Counted from the first letter of the stretch, positions 11,769-22,738 are shown. The stretch is DNA of 64,000 nt from Sarocladium kiliense (GCA_030734395.1 JAUZTG010000029.1:6944001-7008000); one strand, 5' to 3'. Translations and numbers: made by a program. The notes: a model not told the origin generated them from the sequence alone.

Positions 11769-13774
11769 TTATCCAAGGGATAGTCCAATACTTGTACCAA
11801 CTTGATCACCCGATAGCCCTGCATCGTCCCAAGTAGACGATGGGGTGTTCATATCCAGCAAGCCTAGTTCATCTCTAGACAGCCAGCTCAAGGAGTCGAT
11901 TGGCTCTTCGGCCTCTGCTGATACATCCACAGCAACAACAGCATTCCGGGTGACCGGTTCTGTCTCCTGTGACGTTTCGAGCCGCAAGTCAATATGCGGG
12001 GTTGTGTCTGTGAGTCGTAGGATGCTTTCAGAGTGTTTCAACAGGGCAGGCAAGAGATAGGATGGACAGCCTCGGGCGGTGGCTAGGGCGTCTATAACTG
12101 CGCAGAGCAGGTCCCGAGGGCCGATTTCGAAAGATGAGCAGGAGTTCCAGCTCGGTAGCATGGCGCAATCTGCCAGACTGACGCCGATGTTGAACAGCTT
12201 TTGTTCCTGAATTATGTTAACCTAAGTTCACTCGTAAGTGCAGAGGTTTTGCACCCACCATGCCAATCCCATGGCAGTCCTTTAATCTCGGGCTCACGGA
12301 CCCCAGCGCCGACATGATGATCTTGCCGGCATCGATCGGCAGACTCAGCGGCAGTAGCGCGCCCCCAAAGTTGTATGCCGCCGCCGATGACGGCTTCTCC
12401 CCTACTGCGAGACGCCACATGGACACCCTCAACCACTGCTGCGTGATGAGCGTGTCGAAGCGCTGACTCGGGATGACACTCTGGTCGGCTTGGATGTTGC
12501 ACAGCTTGTCATTGATGGTGAGCACGAGCGACAAGTCCTCGAGCCGCTTACTATCGTTGGGGTTATGCCACTCGTAGAGCGACCAGGGGAGGGTCTCGAA
12601 GACTCGGATGTGGTTGATGAAGTCGTTCATGACGACGGGGCAATCTGAACCGATGACTCGGGGCTTCATGATGGAGCTGCGAAGCATGACTGAGCGGCGG
12701 CATTGGAGGGCAAATGTTCTGTTCGATTGGGTCAGCTGTCACATGCAGAAGCCTTGGCCTTTGGTCAGGTCCACGCGGGAGGTCTTACCGTTCTGTGACA
12801 AACAGAAGCCAGAAGACGCGTCGCCTCTTCTCCTGTTCAATATCGGGTAGATGGTGGTATCCTGTCTCGTGAGTCATGTCCAGTGACTGAGCAAGGGAGA
12901 TGCTCTGATTGAGATAGAACCAAGCATGCCGAGGCTTGTTGAGGTTTCCGTAGCTTGCAAAGAGGAAAAAGGAAGCCAGCAGGGAATCCAGCGACGTGTC
13001 GTCGATAGCGCTGTACTGGCGAAGCGACGTTTCGGCAAGGCTGACAAGGATCTCGCCCGTCAGCTCCGGCTCCAGCGGCATATCTACCATATCTACCTCT
13101 ACCTGTGGTGGTCCTTGGCTGATTGATGCATGGTCCATCCTGAGCTGCATCCTAGTGGCGGCACAGAGCGCAAGAATGAGTGCGTATCGTGAGGGCGGCA
13201 GCCCTTCCAGCCGGGCTGCGTCAGCGAGGAGCTCGTCGCCGTCGACGACGGGCATGATGGGGAACAGGAGTTTGAGGAAGAGCTGGATATGGGCGATGAG
13301 TGACATGGATAGCATTCCGGCTTGGCCTTGGCCTTGAACCGCTCTCTCCGGCAGTTGATAATGACTTGAAGAGGAGGACGCTGTGCTAAAGGCGGCGGCG
13401 TCGTCGTCGTCGTTGTCATGCTGGGCGATGCCCTGTGACTGTGACTGTGTCGTTGTCGGTGTCGGTGGATGATGATCCTCGTCGGGACTGCAGCTGCTGC
13501 CCGCGAACCGGGACGGCGCCGCATCATCCCGGGTCATGGTTATGATCTGAAAGAGACTCTTGCTGCCAGAGTCGGCCACCCCCCGCCGCAGCTGCGACTG
13601 CCTGCGTCCCTGGCCGCTCTTGGCGCCTTTGCGGCGAATGGTGTGCAGGTACTGGCACCGTAGCCCGCCGGCGTGGCAGTTCTCGCATGGTTGGCGGCGA
13701 TTGCATTTGACCTTGCGGAACCGGCAGCTGTCGCACGCTTGGCGAGGCTCAGACTCATCCCGGTTGCCGGCCAT
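11769..13774 (-). CDS. Zn2Cys6 transcription factor, putative regulator of the alpha-galactoside cluster
   Basis: Fungal binuclear zinc-cluster activator. Exons are 13774-12789, 12718-12259 and 12206-11769, giving 627 residues; the phases agree (2 and 0). The N-terminus carries a textbook cluster with CX2CX6CX5CX2CX6C spacing (ACDSCRFRKVKC onward), followed by basic RRKGAKSGQGRR. A low-complexity Ser/Asp/Gln linker leads to a fungal_trans (middle homology) domain, recognised by ICAL-type helices and RRVFWLLFVTER at the first exon junction. The gene sits between the GH36 gene (convergent) and the MFS gene (divergent, 643 bp). This is the usual place for a pathway-specific regulator, so it likely controls both neighbours. 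That role is inferred; the family is certain. Confidence 0.9.
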
Positions 13775-13926
13775 GTTGAGGCTGAGTTGACTGTCTGTAT
13801 CGGTGCCCGGACTGAGAGTTGGGAATGATTGTCAATCGGAGGAGATGAAGTCTGTTCGGCACCAAGTTCCAGCAAAAGCGGCCAAAGATCCTCATGCCAA
13901 TCAATAGTCAAGTCAGCTGCCCTTCG

Positions 13927-13936
13927 CCCAATGGGG
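13927..13936 (+). promoter_or_regulatory. Half copy of the cluster element
   Basis: CCCAATGGGG here repeats exactly the first 10 bases of the full element at 14187, but without the TTCGG arm. It lies 153 bp upstream of the regulator's ATG. It may be a weak site for autoregulation or chance. Confidence 0.25.
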
Positions 13937-14067
13937 ATCCCCTCCTAATTTTGCACTATACCTCCTGATCGATAGGCCTAGGGTGAACATAACGTACCAT
14001 ACCATGCCAGACTCGAGCCCATATGACCGCCTAAAAAAGCCTCAACGTCGGCCCGAGACAACAGTTG

Positions 14068-14249
14068 CCCCGCTAATTGCTCACAGCACAGCGCTTGACG
14101 AGGGGGTAATAACGGTGATAACCTGGGGGCTTGTCTTGGGTTGTCTTGTCTTGTTTTTTAGGTTTTCTATCAAATCCGGGGTTATGCCCAATGGGGTAAT
14201 GTTCGGGTTTCCCGCGATCCTGGGGAACTCCGGATCATTCCCCGTGGGG
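14068..14249. promoter_or_regulatory. Cluster of CreA-type (SYGGRG) motifs in the divergent promoter
   Basis: Matches to the carbon-catabolite repressor consensus SYGGRG occur at 14123-14128 (CTGGGG), 14176-14181 (CCGGGG), 14220-14225 (CTGGGG) and 14244-14249 (GTGGGG). One occurs on the other strand at 14068-14073. Five hits in 180 bp of a promoter shared by a regulator and a sugar permease fit glucose repression. Single motifs of six bases are common, so only the clustering is meaningful. Confidence 0.45.
14187..14211 (+). promoter_or_regulatory. Candidate regulator-binding element upstream of the sugar permease
   Basis: Starts CCCAATGGGGTAATGTTCGG and ends GTTTC. It differs from the alpha-galactosidase promoter copy at three of 25 positions, one of which weakens the left CCG arm. 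It lies 206 bp before the permease ATG at 14418, in the intergenic region also used by the divergent regulator gene, so it could serve both. Confidence 0.6.
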
Positions 14250-14417
14250 AAGTGACTGCACATGGACGGCAATGGGCGGTAGAGAATCCCCAAGAGCTTC
14301 AGTATACATATATAGAGGGCCTTGGAACGACCGAAAAAAAAAATGGGAGAAGGGGTCTGAACAAGTGTCCAAACCTGCAGATCATCGCCACTGCTCAACA
14401 GCAGCCAAACCATAACC

Positions 14418-16067
14418 ATGGCCAAAGACCTCTCTGGTACAGAACCCACCACTATGCACGCGGAAGCGCACGACATCGAGGCCGTCAAGCAATCAGTAGG
14501 CCAGGAAACTACAGACAATGCCCGTCTGGGCGCCGAGGAAGAGCACAACCTCCCTCCCCTCCAAGCCGTCCGCAAGTATCCCCATACTATCTTCTGGTGC
14601 CTCATGGTGTCCATGTGCGTCATCATGGAAGGCTACGACACCAACCTCATCAGCAACTTCTACGCATACCCTGCTTTCGCCAAGAAGTACGGCCACTGGA
14701 ACGAGGCCACGGGCAACTACCAGCTCACAGCGCCCTGGCAGGCCGGACTCAGCAATGCAGCTGGAGTGGGAGCCTTCTTCGGCACCCTGCTCAACGGCGT
14801 CCTTGTGGCAAGGTTCGGGCATATCAGAGTTCTTATTGGGGCGCTGATTGCCCTCAGCTGCTTCATCTTCATCATCTTCTTCGCTCCCGACACCACCGTG
14901 CTGCTCGTCGGCCAGATTTTCTGTGGCCTCCCCTGGGGCATCTTCGCCACGACCGCTCCGGCATACGCCTCCGAGGTCCTACCCATGACTCTTCGTGTAT
15001 ATATGACCTCTTGGACCAATATGTGCTTCATCATTGGCCAGCTCATCTCTGCGGGAGTCATGGCTGGCCTAGTGAACAACCCGACCAAGTGGGCTTACCG
15101 CATCCCCTTCGCCATACAATGGTTCTGGCCCGTGATACTCGTCCCGGTCTTGTGCTTCGCCCCAAGCACACCCTGGCACCTTGTCAGAATGGGACGGCCC
15201 GAGGCCGCTATGGAGTCTTTGAAGAGACTAAGGCCCAAGGCCACCGAGCAGGAGCTCCGCGATACACTTGGACTCATCGTCTATACCAACGACCTGGAGG
15301 AGCAGCTCTCAGTCGGTACTTCCTACATGGACTGCTTCAAGGGCTTTGAACTACGCAGAACGGAGATCGCCTGCGTTGTCTTTGCGGGTCAGGTCCTGTC
15401 CGGCTCTAGCTTTGCCTACAACTCGACGTACTTCTTTCAGCAGGTCGGCCTCGACTCGACAACTACATACCACCTCAATGTTGGTGGTAATAGCTTGGCT
15501 CTCTTTGGAACCATCATTTCATGGACTTGCATCATGCCCTACGTTGGAAGACGCCCCAACTACCTCTGTGGCATGTTCGCCATGGCTGTCGTCCTCTTCG
15601 TCATCGGGGCCCTCAACTCAAAGACGGAGAAACACTCTATCGGCATGGCCCAAGCCGTGTTGACCCTCGTCTGGACCTTTATCTTCCAGCTGTCAGCCGG
15701 TCAGCTCGGTTGGGCGCTTCCCGCCGAAATGGGCTCAACTCGTCTGCGCCAAAAGACCATCTGCCTCGCCCGCAACGCGTACGCGATTGCCAGCATCGTC
15801 TCAGGAGTCCTGCAGCCGTACTTTATGAACCCTACAAAGTGGAATCTCAAGGGTTACACCGGGTTCTTCTGGGGCAGCACTGCTTTCGTGGTCTTCGTCT
15901 GGGGGTACTTCCGTCTGCCAGAGACCAAAGACCGGACATTCGAGGAGCTGGATCTGCTGTTTGCGAAAAGGGTATCTGCTCGCAAGTTCAGCTCGTACGA
16001 GATTGAGGCATTTGGCAACGAGCACGCTATGCTTGACAAGGTGCAGACCGAAAGGTCGATGGCATAG
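14418..16067 (+). CDS. MFS sugar:H+ symporter of the alpha-glucoside/maltose permease group
   Basis: Sugar-porter family membrane protein of 549 residues in a single exon, which is unusual among its neighbours. Landmarks are the N-terminal FWCLMVSMCVIMEGYDTNL helix, a loop-2 segment (LVARFGHIRVLIG) where the family has a conserved GR-type motif, PWGIFATTAPAYASEVLP in TM4-5, PSTPWHLVRMGRPEAA at the start of the central loop, and the C-terminal LPETKDRTFEELDLLF signature. The PETKDRTFEELD...R form and the long acidic N-terminus match fungal maltose/general alpha-glucoside permeases (Mal11/Agt1-like). The context with an intracellular GH36 enzyme and a Zn2Cys6 regulator suggests that it imports melibiose, raffinose or similar alpha-galactosides. 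The substrate is inferred. Confidence 0.92.
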   Translation: MAKDLSGTEPTTMHAEAHDIEAVKQSVGQETTDNARLGAEEEHNLPPLQAVRKYPHTIFWCLMVSMCVIMEGYDTNLISNFYAYPAFAKKYGHWNEATGNYQLTAPWQAGLSNAAGVGAFFGTLLNGVLVARFGHIRVLIGALIALSCFIFIIFFAPDTTVLLVGQIFCGLPWGIFATTAPAYASEVLPMTLRVYMTSWTNMCFIIGQLISAGVMAGLVNNPTKWAYRIPFAIQWFWPVILVPVLCFAPSTPWHLVRMGRPEAAMESLKRLRPKATEQELRDTLGLIVYTNDLEEQLSVGTSYMDCFKGFELRRTEIACVVFAGQVLSGSSFAYNSTYFFQQVGLDSTTTYHLNVGGNSLALFGTIISWTCIMPYVGRRPNYLCGMFAMAVVLFVIGALNSKTEKHSIGMAQAVLTLVWTFIFQLSAGQLGWALPAEMGSTRLRQKTICLARNAYAIASIVSGVLQPYFMNPTKWNLKGYTGFFWGSTAFVVFVWGYFRLPETKDRTFEELDLLFAKRVSARKFSSYEIEAFGNEHAMLDKVQTERSMA

Positions 16068-16514
16068 ATGTACTCAAAGTTAGGACGCAAGGGGGGCGGG
16101 TACTGCGCTTCTTACCATCCGATATGTCTAGCTTTGACCTAGATTGGGATTCAGGCGGTCGAGAACAGAGACTCTGACTTCGCCGCGCGTCATGAACAAA
16201 TACACATATCTTCTATGCACTTACGAACTGTATATTCTGAATGTCTATTATCTGAGAGGTTTGGTGGGATTTCCATGGGAAGGGAGAGTGCAGCGGAAGG
16301 GGCGATATGAGGGACATGACTTCCTCGAGAGAATAGTCATAGACTATTCATCTCAGCGCCTCCCCATCAACATGTATGCGCTAAAGTTGTCTCAGATGGA
16401 GACCTGCAAAAATTCGGGAGAGTTGGTCAACTGCTGCGAGGCGACACACGATGAATGGATAGGTTTCGATGCGTATGACGTTGTTCGCAACGCACCGTGC
16501 GCCTTCCCCAGGAA
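16068..16514. other. 3' flank of the permease, no gene seen
   Basis: Contains an AT-rich stretch around 16,200-16,250 but no recognisable terminator or ORF of interest. A 165-codon plus-strand ORF (16144-16641) runs antisense into the Nudix gene and looks non-coding. Confidence 0.4.
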
Positions 16515-17216
16515 TCATCCCTGGCTGCCAATGGAGGACTGCACAAGGGTGATTGCCTTCTTCACCAGCTCGCGATCGTCCTTGAATGTTAACCGCTCCA
16601 GAGCAGTGTCGTACGTCTGCAATTCCACGACGAAATTGTAGTCTTCATGCTGGTCTACAGGCTCGCCCTCATTAACGGCAGCCACATACCACCATATCAT
16701 CTTGATTTCATCCTCTCTGACGCGTCGTGTTTGCACCGCGAAGGGCTCGCAGGAAGCTTCAAACAATCGGGCCACATCCGGAAGATGCTCTGTTCCGGTA
16801 GCGGGGCAAAGTCGTGAGACCAAGTTCACAGGAAGCAAGCGGCATCGAAACCCCGTCTCTTCGGTAGTCTCGCGGATGGCTGTGGTTCAGCAAGACTCGT
16901 CCAAATTACGACGGCCTTTGGGAAGGATGTACTCGTCGCGGTCGAGTAGATGAAGGATGCAGATCTCGCGCGTCGAGAGACGGAAAAGAACTGTGCCAGC
17001 GCTTTCCACGAACTTCTCCGCTGCGTGCATGTCCGTTTCGAATCGAGAAGTCGCCCTTGCTGTACGCCAGTCTAGCGCACCGATCGTCGTTAGTGAGATC
17101 TGATTCAATTTCACCAAACCTCGTGGGTCGCGGTATGCATGAAATGTGGGGGGTTTTACCTGAGCGAGCGTCCCGAGCGGTGTTGGTGCTGTGGGTGGCA
17201 GAGAGATGAATCCCAT
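16515..17216 (-). pseudogene. Nudix hydrolase with one in-frame stop inside the Nudix box
   Basis: Nudix-fold hydrolase, a family that cleaves nucleoside diphosphates linked to X, often diphosphoinositol polyphosphates or dinucleotides. From ATG 17216 one frame runs to 16515 (234 codons) with a single interruption, TGA at 16887-16889. The Nudix box G-X5-E-X7-REXXEEXG is otherwise perfect: GRRNLDES precedes the stop and TTAIRETTEETGF follows, so the stop occupies one of the seven free positions. ESAGTVLFR and YILPKGR upstream and IKMIWWYVA downstream are in family-like places. An Arg CGA to TGA change would explain it, a C-to-T transition as in RIP. A GTAAAA donor near 17,159 might mark a first intron, but no acceptor keeps phase. 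It could be a recent null allele, a sequencing error or, less likely, read-through. Confidence 0.75.
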
Positions 17217-18437
17217 CGAGAGGGTTTCGATGGCACTGTCAGGCGGTCAGGTCCTTAAAGGTGACTGTGGGCAGAAGATGAGAGACCTTGGGCAGAGGCA
17301 GGAGGCACGCGAAGCATTGGGAGATTTGACGTTTCCTTACTATGCAGACACTGTGCGGCAGTGCGAGTATGGCAATATGGTGATACCTTTTGGACGGACG
17401 GCTGTTGAAACTTGCAAGAGCCAGCCGGTCCAGGGTCGGTACCTGCCTTTTTCCTGGCGTTTGAGACGAGGGCTCGATGGCTTGCAGGGCAGGCACCACG
17501 CGGTCGGTTTTACCGTGTGTGGTGTTGGGAAGGAAACGCGACGTTTGGCAGCCCCGCATGCACTGCCGGCATATCCCAAACCCGCACCCGCAGATGCGAC
17601 GAGACAGGAATCAGCCGCTAAAAACTCACGTCCCAAGAGCGAAACGGTCAAAGATGTATTCCAGCTTTAGTGTCGTCGTTCTTGAAAATTTGCAACAAAA
17701 GCCAAGTGCGGTACACACACTCCTGTCACTAACATGGGAAAGTGGGCTGCATCACCGCTGTGTACGAAGTCATGTCTACGATGAATGGTGACGTGCAGTA
17801 GCGCGCGCGACAGGATCAGAGTGGAGCATATGCCAGATGCTGTATTCCGAGCAGGATGCAGATTGCTGGAGTAGGTAATGATGTAGGCGAGAACTTACTC
17901 ATTCGTTAATATGGCTGTAAATATACATAATGAGGAAAAGCAAGTTCTGTCTCTATATCTCTCCCAGCCGCGACCATCAACGTTTACATCGGACCTGCAT
18001 GATCTTGGAACGCTCAACCATTCCGCCGCGGCCGGAGTATACACGCCCGCGATCAGGTAGTTGAGTTCGCGGGGAACCTCAGATACGCCGGTGAATTAGG
18101 TCTGATACACCGGTGCAAATGTGGAAATGGCCGGTGGTCTATATCTCTCCACCGGATAAAAGAGCGAACTATCAGAGATTACGACAGAATGATCCGAAAG
18201 TATCTTAGCTTGATATATGCTTTTATTTCATCCTGTTAGCCTTTAATAACCTTTAAGAAAGCTGGCGTAATGTATGAGTGATCGAGTGTCCCTGAGTGTG
18301 TCTACTGTCTGGGACCGACAGCTGAAGTGGTGGATCCAAGAACTGACCTTATTTATCCGGTCCCTTGGCTCGTCGCATCGAGGATTCTCATCACTTGACC
18401 ATCTCATCATTTGAGCACCAGCATTCTTGACCGAAAC
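17217..18437. other. Intergenic, nothing recognised
   Basis: About 1.2 kb between the Nudix gene and the AKR-RidA gene, which are divergent. Several mid-size ORFs on both strands (17,190-17,790) overlap each other and show no domain. The part nearest 18,438 should hold the AKR promoter. Confidence 0.4.
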
Positions 18438-20211
18438 ATGGGTTCTATTTCCGTTCTCCAGCCGGAGCGCGCAAGGATTGGGGATGAGGGTCTTGAGATA
18501 TGCCGAATGGTCAATGGTTTGTGGCAACGTGCCGACATAAGCACTTCGCAGAGCGACATTATCACAGCTGCGGATATCATGAATAAAACGTGAGATCCAT
18601 CTCCAGCATTGACTCCATGCCGTACTGACTCGACTCAGTTCGTTGCTTGGCTTTGATACTTGGGATATGGCGGATCACTACGGAGACGCAGGTAAGCAGA
18701 TCCATGAATGGGAAACAACTGTTCAGCGCTGCCGTGCCGGCCACTCCATGCTGATTAAAGGACCGACGGGAAAGAATTAATCCTTGGACAGCACAACTCT
18801 GCGCAAAAATCTACAAAGAAAGTCGCATTCACCAAATGGTGTCCTCAGGAAAACGGGGATGTGTCGTACGAGACAGCAAAGGCTGCAGTCGACCTCGCGC
18901 TGAAGAGAATGAGCTCGGACAAGATTGACCTCATGCAATGTATGCCGCCTTGAGACGATATCATGTGCCTCTTTGCTGACCTCAAAGTACAGACCACATC
19001 TGGGACTATGCGGACGACACGTATTTGCACAATCTGCATCACTTGCGAATCCTCAAGAAAGAGGGCAAGATTGGGTTAATCGGCCTTACAAACACAGACG
19101 CAGCCCACCTTCAGCTTCTCCTTGATTCTGGATTCCCAATTGCGACCAACCAAGTTTCAACAAATGTCATCGACAGACGTCTTACGCGTGGCCGCCTCAA
19201 TGAGCTCTGTACGGAGCGCAACGTCGGTATCCTCGCATACGGGACCCTACTCGGTGGCTTCATCAGTGAGAAATGGCTCGGACAGCCGGAACCAGTAGCC
19301 CTCGAAGACCTAAACTGGAGCCTTCGGAAGTACCTCCGATTCATTCACGCGGCTGGTGGTTGGCAGATCTTCCAAGGAGTCCTGCAGGCTCTGCAAGTCG
19401 TGGCACAAAGGCACCATGTTGAGATCCCAGCGATTGCAACTCGCTACGTTCTCGATATTCCGTCCGTCAAGGCCGTGATTGTGGGTTCGCGGCTCTCTGC
19501 CGACTCAGAGCGGTACATCGAGCGGAATATGCAGGTCTTCCAAGTCAGGTTAACCAAGGAGGACATAGATGTTATCCACAAAGCACAAGAGCCGTTGCGT
19601 GATATTCCGGGAGACTGCGGTGATGAGTATCGAAGGGCACCATTTCTGACCACTACGGGTGATACCTCACAGCACATCAAGCCGCTTGGCAATCTGAATG
19701 GAGTCCGGGAAGCTATAGCTGCTGGGAAACGGGTTGAGCTCTCATCCGGCAGCAAGTGGGAGCCGATTGCTGTGAGTAGTTCTCATAATACGACGTCGCA
19801 TGTTGGAAGCCCCTCTTACTCACAAGCTCTTAGGGTTACTGTCGTGCCGTTCGGACGGGAAACCTGATACGCATATCTGGAACGACCGCCAACTCTCCAA
19901 TGACAAGTATATTGCCAGCTGTTGGTGGGAGATCGGCAAGGAGTCAGACTGTACATATCTTGGATATCATCACTCGCGCTCTTAAAGCGCTCGACTCTTC
20001 GCTTTCAGACGTGGTCAGAACGCGCATCATGGTTCGGGATGCGCGTCTTTGTGAGGAAGTAAGCCGCGCTCACGGCTGGGCATTTCACTGTGCTGGCGTG
20101 CTGCCGGCGAATACATTGGTTACGGCTGGCTTGATCGGCGATGAGATGCTCGTCGAGATTGAAGCCGAGGCTGAAGTCGGGACAAGCACTGCCGGCGTGC
20201 TCAAAGTTTAA
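18438..20211 (+). CDS. Aldo-keto reductase fused to a C-terminal RidA/YjgF domain
   Basis: Exons are 18438-18589, 18639-18691, 18775-18939, 18993-19771 and 19834-20211, all with agreeing phases, giving 508 residues. The first three-quarters is an NADPH-type aldo-keto reductase barrel: RMVNGLWQ, FDTWDMADHYGDAE with the catalytic Asp/Tyr context, VAFTKWCPQE with the Lys, KIDLMQYHIW with the His, GKIGLIGLTNTD and VKAVIVGSRLS. The last exon is a complete RidA-like domain (VRTGNLIRISGTTA, then DVVRTRIMVRDAR and ANTLVTAGLIGDEMLVEIE). RidA proteins hydrolyse reactive enamines/imines formed in amino-acid metabolism. The fusion suggests linked handling of a carbonyl and an imine intermediate. It runs convergent to a Zn2Cys6 gene ending 45 bp away. 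The splice into the last exon has good GTGAGT and CTTAG signals. Confidence 0.88.
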
Positions 20212-20256
20212 ATAGAAAGAGAGACGTACAAAGGCAAACGACGTTTATACAACGAA

Positions 20257-22738
20257 TCAGATCGGTACAAAGTTGCCATCGCTCAAGTCGAACCCTGACT
20301 GTGTGAATAGTGTCGTCCAATCTTGGTTCAAGAACGCCCACTCTTCTGGCGATGTCGTAAGGCCATGCATATCATCCACCTGGAAAGACATTAGATGCGA
20401 CTCCGTTGCGGAGTCAACATCTCCTGCTGGGATGTTCCCGTTATTTCCTGTGACCGAGGTTCCCAGATCGCTTTCGACATGGGGTTGCTGTCTCAGGTCC
20501 TCTGCACCCACGCAGGGCTGTCGTGCTTGGCGTTCTTTTGCCAGTCGGCGTCGACACGCACGACCATAGTCTTTGACAATGTAATCTAGGAATTTGGCTT
20601 GCAGTGCACAGGCAAATGAGTTCGGTGTTGACTGTAGGCTGAAAACACTCTGGGCCCCTCGGATCACTTCGATAGCGCTTCTTTCGTACTCTTTCCTCGT
20701 CTCAGGGTCAACCGAGAGGAGAAGCTATGCGCCGTGAGTTTCAGCAAGTCCATAGTTATGCAGTCTTTGAAGACTCGAGATGCAGCATACCTTGATCAGG
20801 AACCCAGCTGCGTATGCTGTCATCGCATGCACAGAGTCATGCGCAAAGCTTAGAAGAGGAGAAAGCGTGGGTTGTGCGACGAGCTCAAGCATGTGGGTAG
20901 CACTGAGATAGGTAATTCGAAACGCTTCTGTATCAGCCATCGATACTTCGCCAGGCTTGGAGATAGTTGCCTGTAGGGGGTAAGAGTGAAGGCTCAATAG
21001 AAGATGGGTTCCAAAGAAGTCGACTATGAACGGTTGGCATAGCTCTGTTTCCTGTCAGCATTGAGTTGTACCACAGTTCAGGTGTCTCACTCACCCTTAT
21101 CCGCTGTGACCCTCAGCCAATGCCGCCTCCAGGCTTCTGTCTGTGAGCTGAGCGTGCTGAGCATCAAATCTAGGCGATCAGATTCGACGGCTGCGGCGGA
21201 TGGCTTGTGGGGGTTGAACGCGTCTACAAGATCGGCAGAAGCAAGACGCAGAGTGACCAACGCCGCGAGCGTGGCATCATTCGGATTAGCATATGGCTTC
21301 CTATACCATGTATTGACCGAGGCAATCAGATCATTGCACTCGATCATCCACGGTTTTCCAGTCTGCATGCTCATACTAAGAACAGCTTTCTGTTAGCCAA
21401 AATCTGCTTCGAACTAGATGATATTACCAACGTTCTGATTTCTTGTTGTCAGCTTACCTCCTGTCGTAGACAAATAAGATGAACCAAGTCCGCTCAATGT
21501 TGCGCCTCTCTCGGGCCTTCCGGACAAACAATTGCTCTTTGTGGATTTCGTGTCCAGGTTCCATGTCATATTCACCTACAGTCTCTCTTTCTGGCTTCAG
21601 CTTATGCCATCCAAGTTCCAGACAGAGGCGGATCACGTATCCCATCATCGACCATGATCGCGTGTCTTCCGGCTCCTTCCAGTATGTGCTAAGAGCAATA
21701 GCCTGGATAACCTCGATCGACTTGAGGCCGCTAGCAAGTGCCTCGCTGTAGAGCTTTTCGGAGTATACATGCAGCTTATGGTATATAGTTTGGTTGAATA
21801 CTTTGGCTGCTGCCCTCAGGATCGCCGACAAGAGAAACGCAGATCTCTCGCGAATGTATTGGAACGTATGTAGGCCCGATGAGTCAAGAAGACATACAAA
21901 GGGGTTCAAACTCTTCATAAACCTGTGGCGCATGAGTATACTGGGTTTTATGTAAGATCAAGAGTGGTCTCATACCCTTCAAACAATGAGGTGGCAATAT
22001 GGTAGGGGACAATGCCACTGATGACTGGATCCCCTGCACAGGGATTACCAAGTGGTTCGACCTCGTTCTGGCTTTGTAGCGTATCACCGCGAATGCTTAG
22101 TATGTTACGAAGTGAAGACTTGTCTTTGCTGGTTTGCCGCCCGAGTAGCGAGTCTGGCTGCAAACCAATATTAGACGACCAAAAGTCTTGCCCGTCTTGC
22201 CCGTCTTGCTCGTGCTGGTTCGGATCTTCGTCTTCGCCTCCATCCCCATCCGCTTTTTCATCCATGATGAATGCTTGGGAGTCCTCGAAAATAGCTTCCC
22301 TCCGACACAATTGCCTCTGGTCATCTTTTCTACTGCCTTGAACGGCGCCTCTGTCTCCTTTCTGACCTGAATGACGTGTCTTGTCTCGAAGGGAACGTGC
22401 TGGACCAGCATAGGCCGCAGATTTAGGAGATGATACTCCACAGTTGCCCAGACTTCTGTCGTCAGCATCTAATGGAACACTAACGAGTACTGAAATGACG
22501 CAAGATTACAATACAGAACATACACTTGCGACTTACGACCGCGCTTCTTCGGTTCTTCGAAGACACAATCAGTACGCCGTCGATGACAGCGCTGGCAAGC
22601 CTCACTTCCGGCGGCCAAGTGGCACCTCATCTTCACTCTCCGGCAGGACAAGCAAGCCTGGCCTGCAACCGCCTTATCGGGTGTGCCTGGGATCGGACTG
22701 CCCGGCGCCGCTGCGTCCACTCCGGGTGTTTGTCGCAT
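20257..22738 (-). CDS. Zn2Cys6 transcription factor next to AKR-RidA and an amino-acid permease
   Basis: Exons are 22738-22537, 22489-21976, 21922-21458, 21375-21095, 21044-20791 and 20724-20257, giving 727 residues. Every junction keeps phase. The zinc cluster near residue 29 reads CLSCRRVKMRC, then CQRCHRRRTDC, with CX2CX6CX8CX2CX6C spacing. After an acidic Asp/Gln/Gly linker comes the family block SLFEGFMKSLNPFVCLLD, HTFQYIRERSAFLLSAIL, and a long helical middle homology region (STYWKEPEDTRSWSMMGYVIRLCLELGWHK). The last exon is a hydrophilic tail. It lies convergent to the AKR-RidA gene (45 bp) and divergent to permease A (678 bp), which suggests that it regulates one or both. That role is inferred. 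Confidence 0.88.

Noticed and set aside
14252..15349. 365-codon plus ORF overlapping the sugar permease in another frame
   Set aside because: His/Arg/Pro-rich out-of-frame shadow of the MFS coding sequence.
16144..16641. 165-codon plus ORF downstream of the permease
   Set aside because: Runs antisense into the Nudix gene and has no recognisable domain.
16885..16920. Cryptic 30-bp intron (GTAATT to CACAG) removing the TGA from the Nudix gene
   Set aside because: Too short for a fungal spliceosomal intron, and it would destroy the Nudix box spacing.
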